A DNA stretch of 37,502 nt from an uncultured Porphyromonadaceae bacterium. Lineage in GTDB: Bacteria; Bacteroidota; Bacteroidia; Bacteroidales; Muribaculaceae. Positions 8,653 through 16,362 of the stretch are shown here, piece by piece. A program made the position numbers and the translations under genes. Under the pieces are notes generated by a model that ran no database searches, was not told where the DNA came from, and saw only the letters and a list, made by a program, of their open reading frames with translations. Numbering within the stretch: position 1 is the first letter of the stretch; every line of letters begins with the position of its first letter. The stretch is from NCBI GenBank assembly GCA_947174235.1, contig CAMWID010000032.1, forward strand, positions 1 through 37,502, written 5' to 3'.

Positions 8653-9642
8653 ATGAAATACTTGAAAATATTATTGGCGATAATTGCTTTTTCCGTATGC
8701 GGGACAGTCAATGCGAAAAGGATCGTGGCATATGTCACCTCATGGAGTGATGTCATGCCGGATCCCAAGTCAATGACCAATATAAATTATGCGTTCGGTC
8801 ATGTCGCTGATTCTTTTGACGGGGTACGTATAGATAATGAAAGCCGTCTTCGTGACATTGTAGCTCTGAAAAAGAAAAACAAGAAGCTTGAGGTGCAACT
8901 TTCTATAGGAGGATGGGGAAGCGGGAATTTCAGCGAGATGGCGGCTGATCCGGTTAAAAGGGCTGCATTTGCCAAGGATTGCAAAAGAGTCGTGGACGAA
9001 TACGGACTTGACGGCATTGATATAGACTGGGAATATCCGGGAAGCGGTCTTGCAGGTATCTCAAGTTCTCCTGAAGACAAGGACAATTACCAGTTGCTGA
9101 TGCAGGATATCCGTAAGGCGATAGGGGATGGGAAGCTCCTTACGCTCGCTTCTCCGGCTACCGTCGGTTTTTATGAATTCGGTCCTCTGATGCCATATGT
9201 GGATTTTGTGAATATCATGGCTTATGACCTTAACCGTCCTCCTTATCACCATTCCGCCCTGTTCCGGTCGGAATTAAGCGGAGAGATGACCGCCGATGAA
9301 GGTGTGCGTGCCCATATGGAGGCGGGTGTCCCGTCTGAAAAGATTGTTCTTGGCGTGCCGTTTTATGGCCATGGAAAGAAAGGGGAGTATCCCGATTTTA
9401 TAAACTACCGCGACATCAAACCGGGAGAAGGTCTGAAAGAAAAGTATGATGAAGTCGCATGTATGCCCTATATGGTCAACGATGCAGGGGAGATGGTCAT
9501 ATGTTATGACAATCCGGAATCGTTGAAAAGAAAATGTCGTTATGTCAACGATTCCGGATTGGGAGGGATCATGTACTGGGATTATGCGGGAGACACAGAC
9601 AACGGAGATCTCCGGAAAACAATCAGTAAATATCTCAAATAA
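8653..9642 (+). CDS. Exported glycoside hydrolase family 18 (chitinase-like) enzyme
   Basis: The sequence contains the GH18 catalytic motif DGIDIDWE (DxxDxDxE; the final Glu is the catalytic acid), the SIGGWG strand and the NIMAYDL strand, and the terminal GIMYWDYAGD motif. GH18 enzymes are TIM barrels that cleave GlcNAc-beta-1,4 bonds in chitin-like glycans, or in N-glycan cores for the endo-beta-N-acetylglucosaminidase branch. The catalytic domain is compact, with no carbohydrate-binding module. I chose ATG 8653 because it gives a standard signal peptide (MKYLKILLAIIAF..., cleavage near VNA-KR). Upstream in-frame alternatives are GTG 8605 and ATG 8614, which would give an over-long n-region. 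The protein starts almost directly at the barrel after cleavage and carries no lipobox. It is isolated by terminator hairpins and converges on the EamA gene, so it seems to be a single-gene unit. Whether the substrate is chitin, peptidoglycan-related glycans or host N-glycans cannot be told. Confidence 0.9.
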   Translation: MKYLKILLAIIAFSVCGTVNAKRIVAYVTSWSDVMPDPKSMTNINYAFGHVADSFDGVRIDNESRLRDIVALKKKNKKLEVQLSIGGWGSGNFSEMAADPVKRAAFAKDCKRVVDEYGLDGIDIDWEYPGSGLAGISSSPEDKDNYQLLMQDIRKAIGDGKLLTLASPATVGFYEFGPLMPYVDFVNIMAYDLNRPPYHHSALFRSELSGEMTADEGVRAHMEAGVPSEKIVLGVPFYGHGKKGEYPDFINYRDIKPGEGLKEKYDEVACMPYMVNDAGEMVICYDNPESLKRKCRYVNDSGLGGIMYWDYAGDTDNGDLRKTISKYLK

Positions 9643-9693
9643 TCAAACAAAAGCGTTGGACAGTCTTTCCGGTTCTATACTTCGGTGCCAGAA

Positions 9694-10614
9694 TCATTGG
9701 GCGTTGCCCGTTTCCTCAGCCATCATCTGCGCACGGCTTTTGCTTCTGGTGACGAGAAACACGCCGGTAAATACAAGTATTATGGCTATCCCGTTTGCCA
9801 TTGTAAACTTTCCTATGCCAGCCCATACCGCTACGAAAGAAGCCACGATGGGCTGCACATAGTTGTACATAGCCGTCACGGTGGGACGAAGTTTTTTCTG
9901 CCCTAAAGGCAAAAGCAGGTAACTGAGAAATGTCGGTCCGGCTATAAATGCCACGACTCCCCATATAACCGTGGAAGGAGCCTCTTGCCAATTCATATTT
10001 ATCCATTCTCCATAAGTGAAAGGTATGACGCAGATGCTCGCATAAGTGAACATCCATTTCATCAATGTGACAGGTGAATATTTCCCGATGAGTTTTTTGT
10101 AGAAAACAAGATAGCAGGAGAAACTCAGCTGAGCGCAAATCACAAGAAGATCGCCGGCGGAAGCGCCACCCGCCTCTCCGGCTGAGCTTCCTACAATAAG
10201 GATCAGCGCTCCTATGGCTCCGAGGAAGACACCGCTGACCTTGAGCTTTGTGACCGGCTCATGCAGCACAATGGCGGCGAGCACCATTGTCAATATAGGG
10301 AGTGAAGTGGTGATGATAGACGCGTTGACCGGAGAAGTCAGGCTCAGTCCCCATATGAAACAGCATTGGTTTATTACTATTCCAAAAAGAGATGCGAAAA
10401 ACATGTTGAGAAGGTCCTTATGCTCGACTTTTTCGTTTGTTGTAAATAATGAGATCAGCCAGAACAGTATGGCGGCGCCTATCATCCTGCAGTCTGTGAG
10501 AAGAAGAGGGGTCATTCCTCCAGCCAATATCACCTTGCCGAGAGGGGCGCTTACTCCCCATAGAAATTCTGCGCCGATCATTGCGCCGTGACCTTTTATC
10601 TTATCTATGTTCAT
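9694..10614 (-). CDS. DMT-superfamily EamA-type exporter
   Basis: The 306-residue product is nearly all hydrophobic, with about ten membrane segments in two EamA repeats (roughly residues 8-140 and 150-290). Typical features are GAEFLWGVSAPLGK at the start, the conserved end-of-repeat LxEPVTxxxxxGxxLGxxGAL-type motif (LHEPVTKLKVSGVFLGAIGALILI), and a second-repeat helix with Tyr/Pro-rich NYVQPIVASFVAVW. Members export metabolites or amino acids, or other small solutes; the substrate is not predictable. It starts 39 nt after the trkH stop, so it may be the last gene of the trkA-trkH transcript. Its stop is 51 nt from the GH18 stop in a convergent arrangement, with no strong hairpin between them. 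Confidence 0.88.
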   Translation of the reverse strand: MNIDKIKGHGAMIGAEFLWGVSAPLGKVILAGGMTPLLLTDCRMIGAAILFWLISLFTTNEKVEHKDLLNMFFASLFGIVINQCCFIWGLSLTSPVNASIITTSLPILTMVLAAIVLHEPVTKLKVSGVFLGAIGALILIVGSSAGEAGGASAGDLLVICAQLSFSCYLVFYKKLIGKYSPVTLMKWMFTYASICVIPFTYGEWINMNWQEAPSTVIWGVVAFIAGPTFLSYLLLPLGQKKLRPTVTAMYNYVQPIVASFVAVWAGIGKFTMANGIAIILVFTGVFLVTRSKSRAQMMAEETGNAQ

Positions 10615-10653
10615 AATTTAAAGATTGTTAGTTAGCTGTAAAAATCATGTGGC

Positions 10654-12120
10654 TTATCTTTTCCAGAAAGAGGGGAGGAGGAGCACGAGGAAAGTGAATA
10701 GCTCAAGCCTGCCGATAAGCATCACTGCCATCAGAAGCCATTTGACGGCATAGGGAAGGCATGCAAATGATCCTCCCGCTCCTGTGACTCCGTATCCGAG
10801 TCCGTTGCAGCCTATGCATGAACACACCATGAAAAGGGAGTCTGTCATGGAGTATCCATATAAAGTTATCACCGCTGTCGAGAAAACAATGATGAGGACG
10901 TAGAGAGTGATGAACGCCGAGATCCTTGTCACCTGTCCGTTGTTAAGCGCGCTTCCGTTTAGCTGGACCACATAAGTGCGTTTCGGGAAGACTGTTTTCT
11001 TTATCTCGTTCTGGAAATTTTCTTTCATAGCGATCATCCTGTCAACTTTTATTCCACCCGAGGTCGATCCGGCACATGCCCCGCATATCATCAGGAATAT
11101 TGTGAGGAAGAGAGAGAACGGCCCCCAGGATTCTGTCCCGTCAATAGAAAATCCTGTAGATGTTACAGCGGAGATGATATGGAATATAGGGTAAAGGAAC
11201 AGGGTGTCCCAGCCTGTTTCCGCACCACGGATTAGGGTAGACAACAACAGAAGGATATAGGCGCACACCACAATAGCTGCGAACCATCGGAATATCGAAT
11301 TCTGAAGCAACGAGCGTATTCCCTGTCGCCGGATGTTGTAAAGGGCTATGAAATTAAGTCCCGCCACAAACATGACTACGGTGAGTACGGAAAGTATATA
11401 GTCGGAATGCCAGAACCCCACACCTTCGTTGCGTGTGGAGAACCCTCCTGTGGCGATCGCCGCGAATGTCTGGCATATGCTGTCGAAAAGATTCATAGGA
11501 CCCGCCCAGAGGAGCAGTGTCGACAGCAGGGTTATCAGAACGTATATACCCCAGATTGATATGGCTGTCTGACGTATTCTCGGATGCAGTTTGTCGTGGG
11601 TGATACCTGTGGCTTCGGCATTGAACATCGATATGCCGGACGCCTTGTTGAGTTCGGGGAGCACGGCAAGCATAAAAAGAATAATACCGAGTCCGCCTAT
11701 CCATTGAGTGAACGCCCTCCAGAAAAGGATTCCGTGCGACATCTCCTCCACATCAGTGATGACACTTGCTCCGGTGGTGGTGAATCCGGAAATGACTTCA
11801 AACATGGCGTCCGTAAATCCGATATGATCGTGACACAGCATGAAAGGTATCATGCCGAAGAAAGAAAATATTATCCATATTACCGAAGTGATAATAAAAC
11901 CTTCTCGGCTCCTTATCACAGCCGATCCATTATGTCGGGTCGCGATTTCCGCCACACTCCCTGTGACAGCGGCAAGTACGGCGGTGGCAAGGAATACATA
12001 CCAGTCATCTTCAAGATATATGATGCTCACAAGCATCGGTATAAGAAGCAGAAGTGCCTCTATGAGGAGCAACCGTCCGATCACCCTTACAATCGCATAG
12101 GGATTTAAAGAAGCTATCAT
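10654..12120 (-). CDS. trkH: TrkH-family potassium uptake channel subunit
   Basis: The 488-residue membrane protein has the four selectivity-filter loops expected of TrkH/KtrB: TTTGAS, ATGGFS, TSTGFS and GCNGLGYG, each after a pore helix and each with the conserved glycine. The N-terminus has a pair of extra helices as in TrkH. TrkH forms a dimeric K+-permeable channel in the inner membrane gated by the cytosolic TrkA ring. Its gene follows trkA by 12 nt on the same strand, the normal arrangement in Bacteroidota, so the pair is almost certainly one transcript. Length matches the family (about 480-490). Confidence 0.94.
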   Translation of the reverse strand: MIASLNPYAIVRVIGRLLLIEALLLLIPMLVSIIYLEDDWYVFLATAVLAAVTGSVAEIATRHNGSAVIRSREGFIITSVIWIIFSFFGMIPFMLCHDHIGFTDAMFEVISGFTTTGASVITDVEEMSHGILFWRAFTQWIGGLGIILFMLAVLPELNKASGISMFNAEATGITHDKLHPRIRQTAISIWGIYVLITLLSTLLLWAGPMNLFDSICQTFAAIATGGFSTRNEGVGFWHSDYILSVLTVVMFVAGLNFIALYNIRRQGIRSLLQNSIFRWFAAIVVCAYILLLLSTLIRGAETGWDTLFLYPIFHIISAVTSTGFSIDGTESWGPFSLFLTIFLMICGACAGSTSGGIKVDRMIAMKENFQNEIKKTVFPKRTYVVQLNGSALNNGQVTRISAFITLYVLIIVFSTAVITLYGYSMTDSLFMVCSCIGCNGLGYGVTGAGGSFACLPYAVKWLLMAVMLIGRLELFTFLVLLLPSFWKR

Positions 12121-12132
12121 GATAATGGTGCG

Positions 12133-13467
12133 TTATCTGAAGAATCGGCTTAATTTAGGAAGACTTCCCGGCATGTAGAATACCACGACATGATCTCCCG
12201 GCATAATTCTGGTGCGTCCTTCGGCAAGGATCCCGGTACGGTCTCTGATTATTCCACCGACGGTGATATCGCGTGGCAACGACAGTTCCGCGACAGGGGC
12301 GGATACTATCTTTGAATCTGCGGTGGCGATTATTTCCGTTATTTCCGCAGTTCCGAGAGATATGCATTGGGCAGTAGCCATGTTGCAGTCAAGGAGCACA
12401 CTTAGTATCTTTCCGGAATTTAGAAGTTTTTTATTGATTATCTTGTCTATAGCCAGATTTTCTGCTTCAGGCATATATTGCAGTTCCTCAATTCTCGCAA
12501 CAGTCTTGCCGACACGGTGTTCTCTCGCCACCATACATGATACAATATTTTTCTCTGAGCTTCCAGTGAGGGCAAGAAACATATCGCATTGGTCGATCCC
12601 TTCCTCTTCAAGAGTGATTATATCGTTCACTCTTGAGTTTACAGTCACGACATCAGGAAAACGGGAGGCGATGACTCCACACCGGTCTTTGTCGGGATCG
12701 ATCACTGTCACATCATATTGTCCGGAGATGAGTTCAAGCAGATTCTCGGTTACACGCCCTGCTCCTGAAATCATAATTTTTTTGGTGCGTCTGACCTTTT
12801 TGCCGCAGAGCTCAGGCAGGATATCGCAATTGCCGGGCAGTACTGAGAAGTAGATCGTGTCGCCTTCGAGGAGTTTGTCATCTCCTCTCGGAATTATAAC
12901 CGAAGTGCCACGCCTGATTGCGGAAACGTGGAAAAGTCTTGGATTGTTTGGGACTTCGTTAAGTGATTTTCCGCATAATGCGCCGTCGGGCTGCATTTTC
13001 ACACCAGCGATGATCAGGGCTCCCTGATGAAGTTCGATCCAGTCGCTGACCCAGTTGTGCCTGATGAAATGCAGGATCTCGACGGCAGCGAGTTTTTCCG
13101 GATAGATAGTCATGTCTATCCCCATTCTCAGGAAAAGGCTACGGTTTGAATCGGAGTCAAAATCAGGGTTGTCAATGCGCGCCACGCATTTTAACGCTCC
13201 GCAGTCTTTGGCGAGCTGGCATGAGATAAGGTTTACAGTTTCGTCGGGAGTCACCGCCACAAACATGTCTGCCCCGTCTGCACCGCATTGAAGCAGATTT
13301 GATCTTGACATAGGACTCCCTTCAAAAGTAATGAAGTTTCCGGAAGCATCAAGTTCAGCAAGATGTTCCCGGTCTGTTCCCATAAGTACCACGTCTTGTC
13401 CTTCGACAGAAAGGGTACGAGCCATATGTGTGCCTGTCTCCCCGTCGCCGGCTACAATTATTTTCAT
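12133..13467 (-). CDS. trkA: TrkA potassium transport regulatory subunit
   Basis: The 444-residue protein has two RCK units, each with a Rossmann NAD-binding half and a TrkA_C half. The first begins MKIIVAGDGETGTHMA and the second begins near residue 231 with MISGAGRVTENLLEL. The first nucleotide loop reads GDGETG where GAGEVG is more usual, but the glycines are kept. TrkA binds NAD(H)/ATP and controls K+ flow through TrkH. It is the first gene of the trkA-trkH-EamA group. A promoter matching the Bacteroidota consensus lies at 13601-13631 (minus), leaving a leader of about 128 nt that contains a long inverted repeat. Confidence 0.94.
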   Translation of the reverse strand: MKIIVAGDGETGTHMARTLSVEGQDVVLMGTDREHLAELDASGNFITFEGSPMSRSNLLQCGADGADMFVAVTPDETVNLISCQLAKDCGALKCVARIDNPDFDSDSNRSLFLRMGIDMTIYPEKLAAVEILHFIRHNWVSDWIELHQGALIIAGVKMQPDGALCGKSLNEVPNNPRLFHVSAIRRGTSVIIPRGDDKLLEGDTIYFSVLPGNCDILPELCGKKVRRTKKIMISGAGRVTENLLELISGQYDVTVIDPDKDRCGVIASRFPDVVTVNSRVNDIITLEEEGIDQCDMFLALTGSSEKNIVSCMVAREHRVGKTVARIEELQYMPEAENLAIDKIINKKLLNSGKILSVLLDCNMATAQCISLGTAEITEIIATADSKIVSAPVAELSLPRDITVGGIIRDRTGILAEGRTRIMPGDHVVVFYMPGSLPKLSRFFR

Positions 13468-13501
13468 ATTTTGCCACCTTGTTTTGTCAGCTACTTGAAT
13501 T

Positions 13502-13558
13502 GAAGCAGTTTAAACGTAAATCCGGTCAAAATTCATGAAAAACAGTTTAAACCACTTC
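13502..13558. repeat. Inverted repeat with two GTTTAAAC cores in the trkA leader
   Basis: On the + strand GAAGCAGTTTAAAC (13502-13515) and GTTTAAACCACTTC (13545-13558) are 14-base arms in opposite orientation, differing at two positions. In the minus-strand RNA the two mismatches become G-U wobbles, so the arms can form a continuous 14-bp stem with a 29-nt loop. Each arm also contains the self-complementary octamer GTTTAAAC. It lies between the predicted trkA promoter and the trkA start. Confidence 0.65.
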
Positions 13559-13600
13559 TTTAATAACAAACATGTATATAAAAGAGTCATAATACGGTGA

Positions 13601-13631
13601 CAAAATTAGTAAAATTACCATCATCCGTCAA
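13601..13631 (-). promoter_or_regulatory. Promoter of the trkA-trkH operon
   Basis: Read on the minus strand, TTG at 13631-13629 is followed after exactly 20 nt by TAATTTTG at 13608-13601. Both match the Bacteroidota -33/-7 consensus. Transcription would start near 13595, leaving a leader of about 128 nt before the trkA ATG. Confidence 0.65.
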
Positions 13632-13810
13632 TAGCGGTCCGTCAGTATCCGCATTTTGCGCAGGTGGCAATAAAGATAAGAGATACGTATTCAGATCATA
13701 CTGTAGTTTGCCATTATAGAGATGTATTTTACATGGAGCGATAAACTTTTGTCAGATATTATGTCTTAATAAAGTAAGGATGGATAAAAACTGAGTTATA
13801 AAAAACAGGT

Positions 13811-14836
13811 ATGAAGAATTTAAACAAACTATCATTGGGATCACTCCTGTCGTTGGCGATATTGGGCGTGACACCTTCGTTCGCATCATGTTCAGGAGGA
13901 TCAGCAAAGGCATCTGATTCCGACAGTGTCAGGCTTGAAGAGGAGAACTCACCCCGTAAGGGCGGGAAGCCCGGTGGACCGCAGTTAGGTAGCCCGGGAG
14001 GAGGTCCGGTAATAGACAAGTCGGGGGATGAGGTTCTTCAGGCAATGATCAAGGAGGAAGTCCCGGAATTTAAGCAGCTTGAGTATACCGATTCGGTAAC
14101 GGGGAAGACAATGAAGTATAATCTCTTTACACCCAAAAATATAGATTCTTCAAAGCAGTATCCGCTTGTGTTGTTTATGGCGGATGCCAGCACGCCTGGT
14201 ACGGATGTCACCCGTCCGTTGACACAAGGTTATGGAGCTTTGGTATGGGCCACCGCAGACTGGCAGGCTAAACATCCGTGCTATGTTCTCGTGCCGCAAT
14301 ATTCCGGCGTAGCGGTGAATGATGCGTATGAACATACGGATGAGGTCGACATGGTGCTCCGTCTGGTGAAAAAATTGGGGGATGACAAAAGTGTTGACAA
14401 AAACCGTCTTTACACTACCGGTCAGTCAATGGGAGGTATGATCTCCATGTATTATAACGCCACTTATCCGGATGTCTTCGCCGCTTCAATATTCGTGGAT
14501 TGCCATTGGGACAGCGCAACGTTCGATGAGCTTGTGAAACATAAGTTTGTCTTCATAACAGCAGGGAAGGCAGGTACTTTCGACGCATTGGAAAAGGCTG
14601 CGGATTCGGCGGGAGTGAAATACGAATATGCTGAATGGAGCGCCAAATTGCCACAGCAGGAACAGGATGCCCTTGCAACCGCCTTGCTTGCCAAGGGAGC
14701 CCCGATCAATATAATAAATTTCGAGTCAAAGACAGTATTGCCTGATGACGGTAAAGGGAGCGAGCATATGTATTCGTTTGATTATGCATACCGACTTACT
14801 CCTGTCAGAGAATGGATGTTCAACCAAACCAAGTAA
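13811..14836 (+). CDS. Exported alpha/beta hydrolase, esterase/PHB-depolymerase-like
   Basis: The 341-residue product shows the nucleophile elbow GQSMGG (Ser206) and a late His (His319 in SEHMYSFDYAY). The acid is probably supplied near FITAGKAGTFD. The fold begins near LVLFMADAST and resembles prolyl-oligopeptidase or PHB-depolymerase-type esterases. The N-terminus is a signal sequence ending FASC (Cys27), so it may be a lipoprotein, although Phe at -3 of the lipobox is not ideal. A Gly/Pro/Lys-rich linker (about 45-70) precedes the catalytic domain. It stands alone on the + strand and converges on the esterase of the siderophore locus. It may hydrolyse an ester in that pathway, but that is only proximity. 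A perfect terminator hairpin follows. No good promoter was found just upstream. Confidence 0.75.
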   Translation: MKNLNKLSLGSLLSLAILGVTPSFASCSGGSAKASDSDSVRLEEENSPRKGGKPGGPQLGSPGGGPVIDKSGDEVLQAMIKEEVPEFKQLEYTDSVTGKTMKYNLFTPKNIDSSKQYPLVLFMADASTPGTDVTRPLTQGYGALVWATADWQAKHPCYVLVPQYSGVAVNDAYEHTDEVDMVLRLVKKLGDDKSVDKNRLYTTGQSMGGMISMYYNATYPDVFAASIFVDCHWDSATFDELVKHKFVFITAGKAGTFDALEKAADSAGVKYEYAEWSAKLPQQEQDALATALLAKGAPINIINFESKTVLPDDGKGSEHMYSFDYAYRLTPVREWMFNQTK

Positions 14837-14895
14837 TATTTAATTTCAGCAGGTTCAATAGATAATAAAGATTGGTGTTTATGTGCCTGATTTCA

Positions 14896-14923
14896 GGGGG
14901 ATTGCTCAAGCAATCCCCCTTTT
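14896..14923 (+). terminator. Intrinsic terminator between convergent hydrolase genes
   Basis: GGGGGATTGC (14896-14905) pairs perfectly with GCAATCCCCC (14910-14919) around the loop TCAA and is followed by TTTT (14920-14923). The T tract is on the + strand, so it serves mainly the hydrolase gene ending at 14836, but the stem could also slow minus-strand transcripts of the esterase that ends at 14933. Confidence 0.85.
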
Positions 14924-14932
14924 GTATTTGTT

Positions 14933-16273
14933 CTAAATCAGTTCGCCATTCGTATTGAAAGTTAATTTTTTTGCATTGGAAAAGGTGACTTCATATCCCA
15001 CTCTTGGAATCTTTTCGATTCTTGTCACACTATTGAGAGAAATATGGTTTTTGTCGAGATATTTTTGAATTCCTGCATGAATCATTGACGAAGGTATCGT
15101 GCCAAAGTCGCCTCTCTCGACATCAATCCATTTCAAGTGTTCGTTTAATTTCACGCGAGTCCCGTTTTTTAAAGTCAGAGAATAATGGTCTCCTCTTGGA
15201 TCATCAATAGTTTGCCATACAAGGATTCTTTCCCCTGGAAAGATCTCTTTTGCAAAATCTATAAGCCCGGAAGGCATATCGGCAGTATTTGTGGAAGCGA
15301 ACGCTTTGTCCCAGAACGATGTGTCGTAAGTATTTACATTGCTCTCGAAGATTTCTTCAGGATTATGGTTGGCTCCGGGGACTATCGTGTAGGAATGCGC
15401 GATACCGAGAGAATCAAGCATATTGTGGAATCTGTCGGTAATATGGTTTCCGTTTTCATTGTAAAGTCTGTCGGCGTCTCCTACTGTGAGACGTATATTC
15501 ATTTTTGAACCGATGATTTCCCTGTTGTTTTGGCATGCGAATGTGGCGGGGTGCCATGCATTGAAATATATTTTGCTCAAAGGACTTGAGGTATCGCCGA
15601 ATGTACATTGAAGCGCTCTTTCAAGAGGCTCTTCATCCCAATTGACAACAGCACCTGCCACGCTGCTGGCAGCTCCGAATTTATCAGGATGTTTGAAAGC
15701 CAGCATAAGCGCTCCTCGTCCCCCCATTGAGAACCCTTCGATGCCGCGCCCTTCTTTTGATGGAACAGTCCGGAAGTGCGAATCGACATATGGTATCAGA
15801 TCTTTTATCAGTACATCTTCTATGGGACCGGATGTGACTTTCGGATCCTTTACATTTGCATTTATATACCATCCGATAGGCAATGCCTGCGGAGAAACAA
15901 TTATGACAGGCTGCATTTTTCCTGATCTGATCGCCGGATCCACACGGTCTACAAGCCATCTGACCTCGCGCTGGTTCCCTGTGCCACCGTGCAGATAGTA
16001 TATTACCGGAAATGATCTCAGGGAATCGGTGGAGTAGGAAGGGGGAAGATACACAAGACAACTTGCCTCAGTCGAATCTCCGCGTTGAGGAGAGGGGTAG
16101 GATACAAAGATACATCCGTCGGGAACCGCCTTGACAGGATCGATCCAGTCTGTCATTCCCGTGCGCATGCTCAACGAGTCGGCGCGTGACGGTTCGGATG
16201 CTGACATTTCCGCTGCTGAGAATAGTGAGATAAATACAGCGAATGAATAAATAAAATTGGAATTAATTCTCAT
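14933..16273 (-). CDS. Exported esterase (Fes/esterase-D type) fused to a C-terminal PepSY-like domain
   Basis: The 446-residue protein has a signal peptide and a putative-esterase fold (about residues 50-330). Visible are YYLHGGTG (oxyanion region), nucleophile Ser182 in GFSMGG, candidate acid Asp266/268 in GDADRLY, and His303 in GANHNPEE. Esterases of this type include feruloyl esterases and enterobactin esterases such as Fes/IroE. The last ~110 residues (338-446) align well by eye with the PepSY-like/BLIP-like protein encoded at 26608-27069. Shared points are an ALxFxxxxFPGE-like start, a YSLTLKNGTRV strand pair, W-x-V, IPSSMIxxxIxKY, and GYEVTFSNAKKLTF. The gene follows xusC by 89 nt containing a 24-bp hairpin. 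Action on a siderophore backbone after uptake is a reasonable inference; a carbohydrate ester is the alternative. Confidence 0.82.
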   Translation of the reverse strand: MRINSNFIYSFAVFISLFSAAEMSASEPSRADSLSMRTGMTDWIDPVKAVPDGCIFVSYPSPQRGDSTEASCLVYLPPSYSTDSLRSFPVIYYLHGGTGNQREVRWLVDRVDPAIRSGKMQPVIIVSPQALPIGWYINANVKDPKVTSGPIEDVLIKDLIPYVDSHFRTVPSKEGRGIEGFSMGGRGALMLAFKHPDKFGAASSVAGAVVNWDEEPLERALQCTFGDTSSPLSKIYFNAWHPATFACQNNREIIGSKMNIRLTVGDADRLYNENGNHITDRFHNMLDSLGIAHSYTIVPGANHNPEEIFESNVNTYDTSFWDKAFASTNTADMPSGLIDFAKEIFPGERILVWQTIDDPRGDHYSLTLKNGTRVKLNEHLKWIDVERGDFGTIPSSMIHAGIQKYLDKNHISLNSVTRIEKIPRVGYEVTFSNAKKLTFNTNGELI

Positions 16274-16305
16274 AATGGTACTTGTTTATGTAAAATCAGA
16301 TTGTG

Positions 16306-16357
16306 CCGCAAGACAGAAGACAGCCGGCGTTCTCGCCGGCTGTCTTCTGTCTTGCGG
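16306..16357 (-). terminator. 24-bp perfect hairpin between xusC and the esterase gene
   Basis: Bases 16306-16329 pair without mismatch with 16334-16357 around a 4-nt loop (TTCT on +, AGAA on -). The core is GACAGCCGGCG with its complement. On the minus strand the stem is followed by CACAATCTGATTTTAC, which is not a clean U tract. It could be a terminator, a partial terminator, or an mRNA-stabilising/processing structure that sets xusABC above the esterase. Confidence 0.7.
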
Positions 16358-16362
16358 ATTGT

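Noticed and set aside
13468..13600. A c-di-AMP (ydaO-type) riboswitch in the trkA leader
   Set aside because: The leader is too short and lacks the multi-stem conserved core; only one long inverted repeat is seen.
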